A stretch of 64,000 bases of DNA from Nageia nagi (taxonomy: Eukaryota > Pinophyta), in NCBI GenBank assembly GCA_050084985.1, contig JBITNC010000001.1, positions 103,416,001 to 103,480,000 on the forward strand, given 5' to 3'. The translations under genes were made by a program, and so were the position numbers. Every line of letters begins with the position of its first letter. Position 1 is the stretch's first letter. The notes beneath the pieces were generated by a model. That model was given only the letters and a program-made list of their open reading frames with translations, made no database searches and had not been told where the DNA came from. Positions 46,951-57,799 of the stretch are shown here, piece by piece.

Positions 46951-47504
46951 TGTTAGTTTTTTCTTAGTTGATAAATATATGATTTTTTATAATTATTAGT
47001 TACAAATATCTATGCAAGTAAACAAGATCTCCATGGAGTTACAACACTTGCACATCCTCACATATCATTAGGAAAGTATTTATGTGTGATTAGTAGAGTC
47101 CATCATGATTCTTCCTTAAGGGAACATTATAGATCATTTAACCTTGATCATAAATAGACTCGACTCAACAGTGCCCCTCCCCCTCCTCATTTGGTGAAGG
47201 AATGAATATAATTGGTGCTAGCTCTTTCTTCCACATTAATGGATGGGATGTTCACTCGACTCCATGTGAATCCATAATGGGCTGGAGGGATTATGGTTGT
47301 ATTAATGATCTTGGTGGCAATTACCATAGTGACATTAATGACACCAGCTTCATCGTACTAATGATGAGGGGTGACATATTCCAATCCCCCTAATGAAGGG
47401 GAACACATATTGAGCTGATAAACCCAACCAATTTATCATCTAAAGTCAAAAAGTTAATGACAACTAATAGAACAAATATTCTTTTCCCATTTCCCTAATA
47501 AAAA
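46951..47504. other. Spacer between LINE4 and the CpG-rich frame
   Basis: GC content rises from about 47160. A 63-aa frame at 47202-47393 has no recognisable domain and I do not call it a gene. Confidence 0.35.
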
Positions 47505-47798
47505 TTGGCATCGCTATCCCTTTTCTCCCACACAAAGCATGTGGGAGTAAGCTGCTCTAATCAAAGTAGCCTTCTCCCTCATAGTCCCACCAATGCGGCA
47601 AGGGGGAGCTTTTTCCGAGGCGGAGCGACACTCACCGTTCACGCGAACGGTGGCGAGAGGGGACCGTTTTGGGTCTCGAATAACCTTCGCCGACAAAACA
47701 TACAAGACCTCAGACGATTAATCATAGAAAAACACTTGCTAATCAACGAAGTAGCAGACTCTGCTCGTCCCTTCTACAAATCCCTTGTATTCTTCTAG
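47505..47798 (+). CDS. Unrecognised CpG-rich frame with transit-peptide-like N-terminus
   Basis: A 97-aa open frame, far richer in G+C and CpG (about 47585-47720) than its surroundings. The first 50 residues begin MASLSLFSHTKHVG and are rich in Ser, Thr, Ala and Arg with almost no acidic residues, as in plastid transit peptides. The rest (about 51-97) is charged and helical-looking (RRQNIQDLRRLIIEKHLLINEVADS). A perfect 7-bp hairpin, ACCGTTC / GAACGGT, lies at 47634-47651. The frame may be the first exon of a plastid-protein gene, a duplicated exon fragment or a chance frame. I do not recognise the family. It is convergent with exostosin copy 2. Confidence 0.35.
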   Translation: MASLSLFSHTKHVGVSCSNQSSLLPHSPTNAARGSFFRGGATLTVHANGGERGPFWVSNNLRRQNIQDLRRLIIEKHLLINEVADSARPFYKSLVFF

Positions 47799-47987
47799 CG
47801 ATAGATTATAAAAATTCCTGAATGGAGCCCTGATTAAAATAATGATCGGCGATGCCAAAAGGCTTAAGATCAGTGGTCGTTCCAATTACCAAAAAGGATG
47901 GCAGTTATAAAAATTCAAGAACATCACAGCATCATTATTTTTCAACTCTCCATTGCTCCACAATGGATGAATCTACAATCAATGAGG

Positions 47988-49577
47988 CTACTTTGAAAAC
48001 AGGAAAAAAAACATCTTGGAGAAGTTGAGAATCTTGAGATGAAGATGCCAAAACTGTCTGGGAAAAGAGTACATCTGAATACAGGCCAACAGATAGGACA
48101 TCCAACTAGTTTTCAACTGTCTCTGAAAAATTGGAGAAAAATCCATCATTCTAGCTTTGAGAGATGTCACGACGCTCTTACACAGTGTTAGGTCATCCTT
48201 GAGAAATTCCTCGTAGACTTCTAAACAATATTTCTGCCTTTGCTCTGCTTCTTCCTTGCTCATCTTTCTCAAAATGGGGACAATTCTGTGCATCTGATTT
48301 GTGGGAAATTGCAGAATGCATCGATGCCACTGTATCAGAGTATCAAACGGCTTCACGTAGTTATCAGCTATGAGCACTGGAATTGTTCCTGCGCCGAGAA
48401 TCTCGATAAATCTGTAAGAATTGGGCTGAATGCCAGCAGGTGCAAGCCCAAACGTAGAGTTCATCAGATCTACATAATCCTGCCTATCATAGATGGCTTC
48501 ATCCTCAGTGCAGTTGGCCCCAGTTTGGGTTCCTTCTTCCTCCACTCATCATTCACAGGATGTCTGCAAGAAACCGCAACGATGATATCTTTACCGTTGT
48601 GCATACTTCTGAAGGAGTCATGGCTTCTGAAAAGCCCTTCACCCTCATGTCCTAAGTATCTCAGCCCCCTAAAGGTCAGAAAATATTTTCTGTCGAAAGG
48701 CTTGATTTTCTGAAACTGTGTGGGCCGAATGTAGGGTGGAAGGGTAATGCTGATGTCAAAACCTGGACGATAGATTGTTTGATGCATGTCGGTGATGAGA
48801 AGAGAAGCCATGCCTATGCTCTCCATGGGCATCCCTGTCAGTGCCCACTTATCGTGAAAGGAGATCAAAACATGGTTTAATCCACCATTCCAGTAAGGAA
48901 GCGTGCTGGGAGGCGCTGGTGGTGGATTGTGATATGGATCCAGGAGGTCCATATACACGAAAAACAAGCAGGCCTTGTTGGGATCCTTGGTGAACCATTT
49001 CGTTGAGTTTATCCATTGAAAGTACCTGAAAACACACAAAATATAACTCCAATGTTTCAATCAAAACCGTCTTTTTTCAAATAACGACCTCCCAAACTCG
49101 GAACAAAAAACAATTTTACCAGAATCTCCGAAATGGTAGATCATAAACGAAGATCTTGATGTCATCCATGTTTTCACATCGGGAGTAATTGAAGCACACA
49201 TCCATCGAACACAGCGGAAACAATGCTGGATAATGCCAGACCGTATTTTCTTTGTACCATGGGCCTTCTCGTTCGCATGGCTTCTCTATCACCTTTTCCT
49301 TCACTATAATTTGTGGTGTTGTAATATTAGGGGACGTGGGCGGACAAGAAGATTGAGAAACACATAGAGTGCAATTGCAGGTCTTTGCACCTCCGATTGA
49401 GAAGCTTCCATTACGCGATCTGCAATAGTCGTCAGTGTTCACCAGTTTGTGGAAAGAGTTTACGATTGACGGTCGGTTATCCACGAAAAATATGACGTCC
49501 AAGCTGAAAACGCTAACAACTATAACAACGATGACGAAGGGCGTGAGAATGGAACAAATTTTTCCTCCGACTGACAT
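47988..49577 (-). pseudogene. Exostosin-family (GT47, EXT-like) glycosyltransferase, copy 2, frameshifted
   Basis: Exon 1 is 49577-49120 and exon 2 runs from 49025. The 94-bp intron (49119-49026) has GTAAAA and TTTTCAG borders and interrupts a Trp, as in copy 1. Exon 1 encodes a type II anchor, a longer stem with five Cys (CNCTLC, SSCPP) absent from copy 1, the C-x-M-D-x-C-F-x-Y-x-x-C motif and an intact KIFVYDLP motif. Exon 2 matches copy 1 through the MHNGKDIIVAVSCRH block, then loses one base within 48515-48521, where copy 1 has CTGGGGGTAAAC and this copy has CTGGGGCCAAC. The original frame stops at 48470. The rest of the domain is in the next frame (48545-47988) and extends about 40 residues beyond the copy 1 stop. 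It is either a recent pseudogene or a one-base sequence error. High similarity elsewhere suggests a recent loss. Confidence 0.85.
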
Positions 49578-49719
49578 TATCGCAGCTTCTGCTTGACAAA
49601 CTTTACATACATAAGCAATAAAACTACTTGAGAGGGGGGGCGTTGAAGATCTTAGCAAATGGAATCGAAGAGTTTCCTTATGGACTGGCATGTCAGAGAA
49701 ATACATAAATTAAGGCGAG

Positions 49720-49730
49720 GATTATAAATG
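49720..49730 (-). promoter_or_regulatory. Possible TATA box of exostosin copy 2
   Basis: CATTTATAAT on the minus strand, about 145 bp above the chosen ATG. Only its position and composition support it. Confidence 0.25.
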
Positions 49731-49739
49731 TGGAAAGTC

Positions 49740-51650
49740 CAAAGGCAAGGAATTACAGCTCCCAAAAGCGCAATCGACAGAGCCTCGGAAGATTCCCATC
49801 ATCCCATGAAGGTCAGTTGGTAAAAGCCATGTACATAGATGGAAAATTAATCTAATATTAGGGGGGTAAATCTTTAGTGAAGAGCAAAGTAACGTATTGT
49901 AATACTATAATTTTAAGTTAGGAGATAGTGTATGAGATTGCGAAATAAGAAGAATAGAATTTTGAAGTGTTGGTCACGAGTAAAGTAATTTGTAAGCGTA
50001 GGATATGATGTAATTATATTTTTTTGTGTTATGGAAATAGTAATAGACATAAGTAGTACAAATTCTGTGTGAGTGCAAGGATGGACATAGTCATGAGATT
50101 TGCAGTCCCCAAAGTCACAAAAGTAAAATATGTTACGAAACATATTTAATGCTAATCACAAGGGAGGACATGAACATAGTTGATATGGATGCTTATGCTT
50201 GTAAACATGATATAATGAGAAGCAACAAAATTGGGTTGCCATATAGGATAAGATACATGCATTAGATGTGTGGGTGCTTGAGGTTGTAATAGCTAAAACG
50301 AAGGAGCTAGTCTAGGTGGGAAAAAGTTATCCGTCATGTGTACTATTCAGGTTCAACCTCACAAAGTACACTCTAAAAGCAAAAGTGTTTGACTGTCAAG
50401 GATAGGCATTGTAGATAATCAAGATGTTCTATAAGATTAATTATCAAGGTCAAACAACAACATACATGATCGTTAACTTCCATGATCTAGGTGCTTACCT
50501 CAAAGTGTTTGTCACACTTGATAATAGAATACAAAAATGTAAAGATCAAGTCCACCAACTTACTTTCATAGATATGTAATCCAACCATTAGAGTGGCTTC
50601 TAGAAGTAGATGTGTGTATGTATGATGTGATGTCAACAATTATGGATAGAAAGCTACAATTAATTTCTATAAGTTAATATAAAGTCCTCTAACATCCAAA
50701 TATGAAGTGATATAAGGATAAAATTGATAGATCAAAGTTAAGTGTATATGTGATATAGGTTGAGGAGAAGATATTTTAGAGAAGAGAGTTGGAGAGAAAT
50801 GTGAAATTAAGATTCAAGTAAACTTTTAATTGTAATTGGAACCTATATGATGCCTATAGACATTTGTTTAGATGGGTGACATGAGAGGATTGAGGACCCT
50901 CCACTTTTAACTAAAATTTTCTTGCATCATATCTTATAATTAACGTAATTTGAATTTATAGCATAATTTTGAAGACAATATAAATAAATTATATTGTATT
51001 CTCTTTGATAAATTAATATAAAATTTAAACTTTTGTTAGGTTGCATATATTATTTATCTATTTATTCAATATATTATCTTAATAAGCCACTTAAGCATGA
51101 ATACTAATTATCATATAGCACTTTAATGTTAGGCCATATAAACATGATTATGATGATACCTTAATTAATGTTTGCAAGAAAAAAAAATCATATACTATAT
51201 CCTCTTATCTCACCTTGTGATTATGATCCCTTTGTTATAAATTTCATGAGGCAATTTAGAATTATGACTATCCACATCAATGTGATATAGCTCATAAAAC
51301 TAATTGAAGTTGAACTCCAAATTATTTGTATATAAATAAAATTTACCTTATTCCTCTATAGTGGCTTGGCATCAAGGTATAGATCAAAAGAAAAATTATA
51401 TTACCTCACCTACTTTATGCTAGGTGTTACCAAATCATATGAATGATCTTTGGGTAAGATAAATAAGGAATGTAGAGGTTGAGTGAAAGGTTCACCACTC
51501 ATATGAGGAAGAGAAGGTACTTAGAATACTTAAATTGTACAAATATAAGAGGGAAATTGGGGATTCTAAACTTTCATGGAGGAATTAGAAATTGCCCAAA
51601 GTAGAAGAAGGGGAACTATAGAATGTGACCCTAATGATACTAAAGAATAA
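49740..51650. other. Stretch without recognisable gene
   Basis: Upstream of exostosin copy 2. Short chance frames only (for example 49913-50143). I see no domain or repeat boundary. Confidence 0.35.
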
Positions 51651-51994
51651 GTTAGTGAGAAAGAAAAATATAAAGAGAGGGTGGTTTGGGCTTCTACAAA
51701 TCCTAAAATTAAACTCAAGATACACATGCCTAACTATGTAGGAATCTTACATAGAGAGGAGTTGATAGACTTGATCTCACAACTAGAAAAATAGAAGTTG
51801 AGAATCTTAACAGAGCTAAGATAGTTGATACAAGGATGAAATAACATGTATCCTCATGGTGGGATCAAGTTCAAAAGGAACGAATATATGAATGTAAGAA
51901 GAAGATCAAGTCCTAAGATAAGATGGTGGAAAAAGAAAAAAAAATTACAAGTACATAAATCCCTCATGCTATTTATAAAGTTATGGAATCTCCC

Positions 51995-52058
51995 TGTTAA
52001 GATCTTGGGTGTGTGGATTCACTAATAGGTCGACCTTTTGGTGTAATGGTTCATAACA
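51995..52058 (+). repeat. 5' LTR of the TRIM element
   Basis: 64 bp, TG...CA ends, partner of 52200-52262. Confidence 0.93.
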
Positions 52059-52060
52059 TT

Positions 52061-52072
52061 TGGTATCAGAGC
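52061..52072 (+). promoter_or_regulatory. Met-tRNA primer binding site of the TRIM
   Basis: TGGTATCAGAGC, the standard initiator-Met tRNA primer site, two bases inside the 5' LTR. Confidence 0.92.
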
Positions 52073-52199
52073 AGGCCATACGTCCCAAGTTTGAATCCCC
52101 AGAAAGGGCTACTGTGGAAAGGGCTACCTAGAGAAGACTAGAGTGAGAGCTGCCACAAGTGAGAGCCACCGTGGACGTCGGATGCGGAGCATGGTGGAA

Positions 52200-52262
52200 T
52201 GTTAAGATCTTGGGTGTGTGGATTCACTAAAAGTCGACCTTTTGGTGTAATGGTTCATAACA
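52200..52262 (+). repeat. 3' LTR of the TRIM element
   Basis: 63 bp, follows purine-rich ATGGTGGAA and is followed by the CTCCC target copy. Confidence 0.93.
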
Positions 52263-53189
52263 CTCCCATAAAAAGAGGTGAATATAAAGGAGTATGTTAT
52301 AGAGTTTTATTGAGTGATTATTAGAATTTGATAATCTAAGAGGAGTACTAATAAGGTTTCTAGGTATATTAATAGCTTAAGGCTAATAATCTAGGATGGA
52401 ATTAGGTTTTTAAAACTTCACTTAGTAAAAGAGGCCTACTAGTATACCCTAAATGATTGGGAGAAACTAATTGATATTATGCATTAGAACTCTAGTACAG
52501 GATGAGATCATGAGAAACCATTCCACAAGCATGAAAAAATCTCAAAGAAAGATGATGGTGAAGGGTTGTGTAATACATGAAGATGAAAATTTTAGTATAA
52601 TAGAGGTTGAAGAAATGAATCTAAAGCTTGAGGTCATTGATTCAATTGCACTAGTTTTGAGCGGGCCTCAAGGGCATAAAGCTTATGAATACATAATTAT
52701 ATAAGACATAACTAAAAGAGTGATAATAAAATAAATATTATAAAAAAATAGAGATAATAAAGTATATAGTCCTCCTCCAATAACTAAGCATAAAGAGAAT
52801 TTAATGGTTAAAAGAACCTTAGTAATGCTTAGTGAAAAAATGAACCTTGGTAAAGGAGAAGCATATTCGAGATAAGGTATAAAATTATAAATAAACATAC
52901 CAAGATCATTATGAAAAGTGATAGTATTGACAACTTAGTATCCACACATATGTTAGAGAATTTTATGTTTAATACAATTAATCATCCAAACTTTATAAAG
53001 TGTTATAACTACAAAGAGATCATTATGTACTAGTGATAAAAAATGTAAAGTGAACATAGATATTGGTGGTTATCATAATGATGTTTGGTACAATGTAATT
53101 TCAATGGATGCTTACCTTGTTATTTTAGTAAGACCATGGAAGAATTATATAAATATGATCCATGGTGGAAGATGGACCAAAATTATAAT

Positions 53190-53720
53190 CTACCAATAAT
53201 TATTCTTATCCCATAATAAGAGTGATAAGAATCTTCAAGAAACTTGGATTCTTGATTTAGAATGTTCTAAATATATGACAAGAAAGGGGATCTATTTTCT
53301 TTCTTGAATCATTCATTCAAATCTAGTATCAAGCTTAGAGATGATAAATATTTGGAGGTGGATGCCAAAGGTATAATGAAGGTGAACGTAAGAGAAGGTA
53401 GGAAAAAGGTTCATTAAATCTAGTATACAAGTTAGAGATATATAATTTAGTTCAAATAGGAAAATGATTAGTTGTGAGGATAAGATGTATTATGTAAGGA
53501 AAAGGGTCATTAATCTTTTACCAAATTTGAAAAATTAATTTATTTGAAACTAGGAAAGATATGGAAAAGAACTACAACTAGTTTTTGAGGATAAAGATTG
53601 TGATTTATATAAGAAGCATGGATACATCTTACTATTTCCTATGCAAAATTTAGATTATTTATTAGATATTTAGGAAAAGGGGGAAACTTATAAGTGTGTA
53701 TAATTTAAATATAAGTTTGT
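53190..53720 (+). pseudogene. Copia E fragment, protease and pre-integrase
   Basis: ETWILDLECSKYMTRKG (about 53240-53290) matches the copia W-x-L-D-S-G-C-S-x-H-M-T protease block, with Ser replaced by Leu. Further pre-integrase-like fragments follow, with many stops. Between 53720 and 54700 I see no convincing motif. Confidence 0.5.
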
Positions 53721-54739
53721 CGGGAATCTAAATAATGGTAATCCTAATTTCAAATTTGTTTATCAAATATCAATAAATTTATTTATATGTTTAAAAATTG
53801 ATAGGAGCACAAAACATTATGAAGGTTGTATATGGGAAAAATTGCTAAATATTAATTTTCATAAAGGAAAGCATGAAGATCTCATACTAATTTAATTGTT
53901 ATTCTAATGAGCACTAATATGATTTCTATTAATATAAATAATTTTAGGTAACAGAACCATATTGTAAAATTGTATAATATCAATAATACATGCTATAATG
54001 TAATTAGTGTCAATATAATGAAGCCTAAGCATTATCATTATTAAGAGCATTGTATGATTCAACTAAAAATTTTTCATCCTATTAAATGATATTGATATGA
54101 AGTTTTTATCTTTTTTAGATCTCCACTTCAAAATCATCCTTCTAATAATCACTAAATCGATACTGTTGAGGACTACATATAGGTCATGCAAATCCTAATT
54201 CTTACATATGTGAAGCTTCATATTTGGGACATAACTCTATTTTGAATAAGATACATAAGATCTAATGAAGAATGTGTTTGATCTAGTACTAATAAATATC
54301 AATATTCTTGTAAATATCTTAGAATATTTGAAGTGATATTTTGTAGCATAAATAAAAATTTCTTTAATCGTAAGTCATTATTCACCAACTACATTTTGGT
54401 GAACCAGAATGATCTTTACGGGAAAAATATTGTATACATATATGATGAAGTCCATAATGTAGATGATGTTTCTTTTTTGATGATATAACACCAACATCAT
54501 TTGGATGATTGAACCAGATCATGTTTCTTTTATCAAGGTTATCTTTCAAATGTTGGTGAAATTATTCTAAGGTAAATTTTCATCCCTAAATAATGCATAA
54601 CAAGCATCCACAAGTATAAATAAAGTTTTATCTCAGCATGATTTGGCAATAATAGTATCAATATTGAATCTCAACAAAGAGCATAAATAAAATAAGAAGA
54701 CTCTGATGATGTCTTTACCTTCCTCTTATTGGTAGAAAT

Positions 54740-55690
54740 AGTCAACTTTCCCTTATGAAAAGTGATCTCAAGACCCCCAAGTTTGAGATATTCAATGGTG
54801 ATCAAGATCCCAAATAATATCTCATCAACTTTGAGGATGAGTACTTGCTAAAATATAGATCTAAAGTGAATTTCATGACCAGGTTATTCCTAAGGAGTCA
54901 CAAGGGATATGTTAACCAATAGTTCTATAATATGCCACTCAGATCCATATATTCATTCAAGGATCTTATCAAAGCCTTTATGGATCAGCACAAATACAAT
55001 ACCAAAGAGAAATCAAAAATCAAAGATCTATGTTCTCTATGCCATGAAAAAAATGAGTCCATAGAGAAATACATACATTGCTTCAAAAGGGAAAGGCAAT
55101 AAACATAAAGTTACCAAAAAAAGAAATATGTGATCCTTTTGTTGACTTTATTCTTTTTATTCTTAAATAATATGTTATATAATATGTTGAAATGGGTTTT
55201 GGGAGTGTGAATAAGAGAATCTTAGCCAAGAGAAAAGACTTACTTGATCTACTTGAGCTTGGATCACTTAAGTATAGATGTATCACATACAACAAGAAGC
55301 CTCATGAGTTGTATCCTAAAAAAAAGGAGAAAGATGCCAACATGGATAAGGTATATGCTTTGATAATATTTTTCACACAAAGGGAGTCCAAGTTCACATT
55401 CCCTATTCCTCCAAGAGTTTATGTTGAAGATCTATTTAAGGAAGGGTCAATAAAATCATTAGTTAGGAAATGCTAAGATGACAACATGAATTTGGACAAT
55501 CAAGATCTATGTTGTTCCTACCATTAAATAAGGTGTAATTCCACTAATAAATGCAAACTATTAGATGATATAATATTAGACCTAATTATACAAGAAAAAT
55601 ATGAGGTGAAAGACACTCAACCAAGGAAGGCTCCAACTTACCAAGCAACCAACACTATTTTAATTGATAAGGATATATATGCATCAATTA
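54740..55690 (+). pseudogene. Ty3/gypsy gag fragment (Tat-like)
   Basis: KTPKFEIFNGDQDP (54770-54815) starts the gag core, followed by DLIKAFMDQHKYNTKEKSKIKDL and ESIEKYIHCFKRER (to 55100). The frame 55192-55476 carries the C-terminal part, and at about 55508-55600 a C-x3-H...C-x-x-L-DD-I pattern (CCSYH, CKLLDDIILDLI) marks the usual gag zinc finger. Frames are interrupted several times. The C-x3-H finger is typical of the Tat lineage rather than of the Athila-like copy downstream. Confidence 0.65.
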
Positions 55691-55700
55691 GAAGGGGATA

Positions 55701-57307
55701 TGTTAGCATGAAAATCTATTGAATATTATATTAATGATCAATTGAATAAACTAAATTATACATTTTGATTTGGCAATTGAATCATATCAATTTGATAATC
55801 AAACTATAATAGTTTGAAGGATGAGTTAAGATAAATAATCAAGGATAAGAGAAGTGATATTTAGATAACTAATCGATGCACTCATTCCAAAGAGGTACAA
55901 AGAAGATATAAATTCAACTTGAATACTTAAGAAGAAGCATCCAACTATATCATCGATCAACATCCATCAATATCTCATCACCATCAAAGCATACATTGAG
56001 CATTGTAATTCAACACATTGTTACATGAAATGGACATCAAATCCTCCAAATTGTTATATCCATGATTTGAACCATCATTATGTCATCTACACACTTTTCT
56101 TATGATTAACAAGCAATACATAACCTTACCTAGTACATAACTATGATATTTCAACATCTTCACAATCGATCATGCATCATGATTACACCATCATCATCTG
56201 TGATAAGATCCACATACAATATTCATATACATAACATGCTTACTAATGAGACTCATAATAGTCTCTATTTTGATGCAAAGACTCTATATTTCTAGTAAAT
56301 TTGGAAAGACTTTTATCCCCTATTCATATTTAGAATATATTAATACTATTTATTTTGAAGTTAAATGCAACTTTGTTTAGCTTTCACATGTTTCATATAT
56401 TTGTGTGATTTAATGTGTTTTTTGGTTATATAGTGCTAGTATTATATTATGAATAAAGTATGCTCAAAATGGTTTCTAGAAACATGATGAAAATGATAAT
56501 ATTTTAGTCCATTTGGTTGAGCTCCATAATAACATCTCTAGAATTATGTGAACTGATCTCAAAATGGTTTAGGCATGAATCTAAAGCTAATAATTTATGA
56601 AAATTCTAAAATTCTAGGAACCTCCTGAATTTTAGGAGAGTATCGATGATAGATGTTACTAAAGAAGAACTTGATTCCAAAATTATAGCAAAAGAGCCTC
56701 TAGAATCATGATCATATCATGACTAGGTGCATATTGAGTAATTCATGGATAGTTAGCTAGGATATTTAAGGAATATAAATATTATAAACATAAATTCATA
56801 TTTATAGTAAAGTGACTCACAATGTTATCATTCCTAATTGATAGCAAGAAGACTAGAGTATAAAAAATGCTATGTTTATCACAATGTAAATGCTATGAGG
56901 AATTTGAGCATAGTTGTTAGTAAATTTTATTATATACACCTCTCTATCTGAGAAGTATTAGTTAGTTAGCAAATAGAGAAACTGTGTGGTAATTATTCAT
57001 TGAAATAATATAAGTATCATGTTGAATTCATATTTGTAATTTGTGTTGAAAGCTTTGTTGGAAGGAGGAGGATCCACTCCAACTAATAGGTGTTTCTTAC
57101 TTAGAAGAGTTTAAATCTATTTACTATTTGTTATCAAGATTATTTGATTACCATATGAATTCAATTTATCTCAATTTTTGTAAGAAATGCTTTATAGTGT
57201 ATTACGTGTAATAAAGAAACAAGGAAATAAATAGAGATTCAATTGCATATAGATAAAGACATCTACCCTTGATTGATATAATTAAGTGGTAAATTGACAA
57301 CTTATCA
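55701..57307 (+). repeat. Candidate 5' LTR of the Athila-like element F
   Basis: The right end is supported: CTTATCA is followed directly by the degenerate Athila primer site at 57308-57332. The left end at TGTTAGCATG (55701) is a guess based on the TG start and on where the preceding gag reading stops. No second LTR is in the window to test it. Confidence 0.4.
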
Positions 57308-57332
57308 TTTTTGGTACTATTGCTAGGGAAGG
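57308..57332 (+). promoter_or_regulatory. Degenerate Athila-type primer binding site
   Basis: TTTTGGTACTATTGCTAGGG corresponds to the TTTGGCGCCGTTGCCGGGG block of Athila elements. Each CG step has become TA or similar, as expected after methylation-driven decay. Confidence 0.65.
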
Positions 57333-57799
57333 TTGTTCTCTATTATAATGAAATAGAAGTAAACACTTCAAAATTGGAGTACCAGCTCTGTAGAGCTAAT
57401 TGGTCCCTAAGTAGTTGGACAAGTATGGAAGTTCATTATCTAGAAGGAGATTTATAATGTTGATTGAATCAATTCTTAGAATTGCCTAAGTTATATTTTT
57501 GGTCAGTATCATATAGAAATTATGTACTATCATGTTTCCTATATGTATAAAGAAGAAATCTTGAGAAAATTATTACTTATAGTGATCCCATTGATCTTGC
57601 AATTTGATTTAAATTGGATATTGAGGAGAAAATAACGATCAACTGCAACTCAATATTTATAGCTTTACCAGTCATTGGTTGATTGCAACTCAAATTTTCA
57701 AGGTCTCTTTTGCTTGAGTGATCAAGAGTATTAACTTATCTTGGAAGTTTCTATAGAAACTATTTAGGAATTATTTAATTTTTATTAGTTAAGATGGAT

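Larger units (their letters stand above)
51995..52262 (+). mobile_element. TRIM: 268-bp terminal-repeat retrotransposon in miniature
   Basis: LTRs of 64 bp (51995-52058) and 63 bp (52200-52262) start TGTTAAGATC and end CATAACA. By eye they differ by one substitution and one single-base gap. Two bases after the left LTR lies a Met-tRNA primer site. A purine-rich ATGGTGGAA precedes the right LTR. Perfect CTCCC duplications flank it (51990-51994 and 52263-52267). The 141-bp interior has no open frame, so movement depends on proteins from another element. Near-identical LTRs indicate a young insertion into an old gypsy gag. The LTR also holds an A-box-like TGGTGTAATGG (about 52039-52049) and the interior a B-box-like GTTTGAATCCC (about 52089-52099). 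Confidence 0.93.
51690..52480 (+). pseudogene. Ty3/gypsy gag fragment, host of the miniature element
   Basis: The sequence reads MPNYVGILHREELIDLISQLEK, then DTRMK..HVSSWWDQVQKER and a KSxDKMVEK block, the retrotransposon gag core (compare the WWD pattern of chromovirus gags). After the 268-bp insertion it resumes with YKGVCYRVLLSDY and LNDWEKLI, as expected for the next gag helices. Stops and shifts throughout. No zinc knuckle is recognised to 52900. Confidence 0.6.

Noticed and set aside
48240-48713. 157-aa plus-strand frame inside exostosin copy 2
   Set aside because: Antisense of the exostosin exon. The domain match is on the minus strand.
52030-52100. tRNA gene
   Set aside because: A- and B-box-like motifs are present, but no cloverleaf can be formed, and the segment is explained by the TRIM LTR, primer site and interior.
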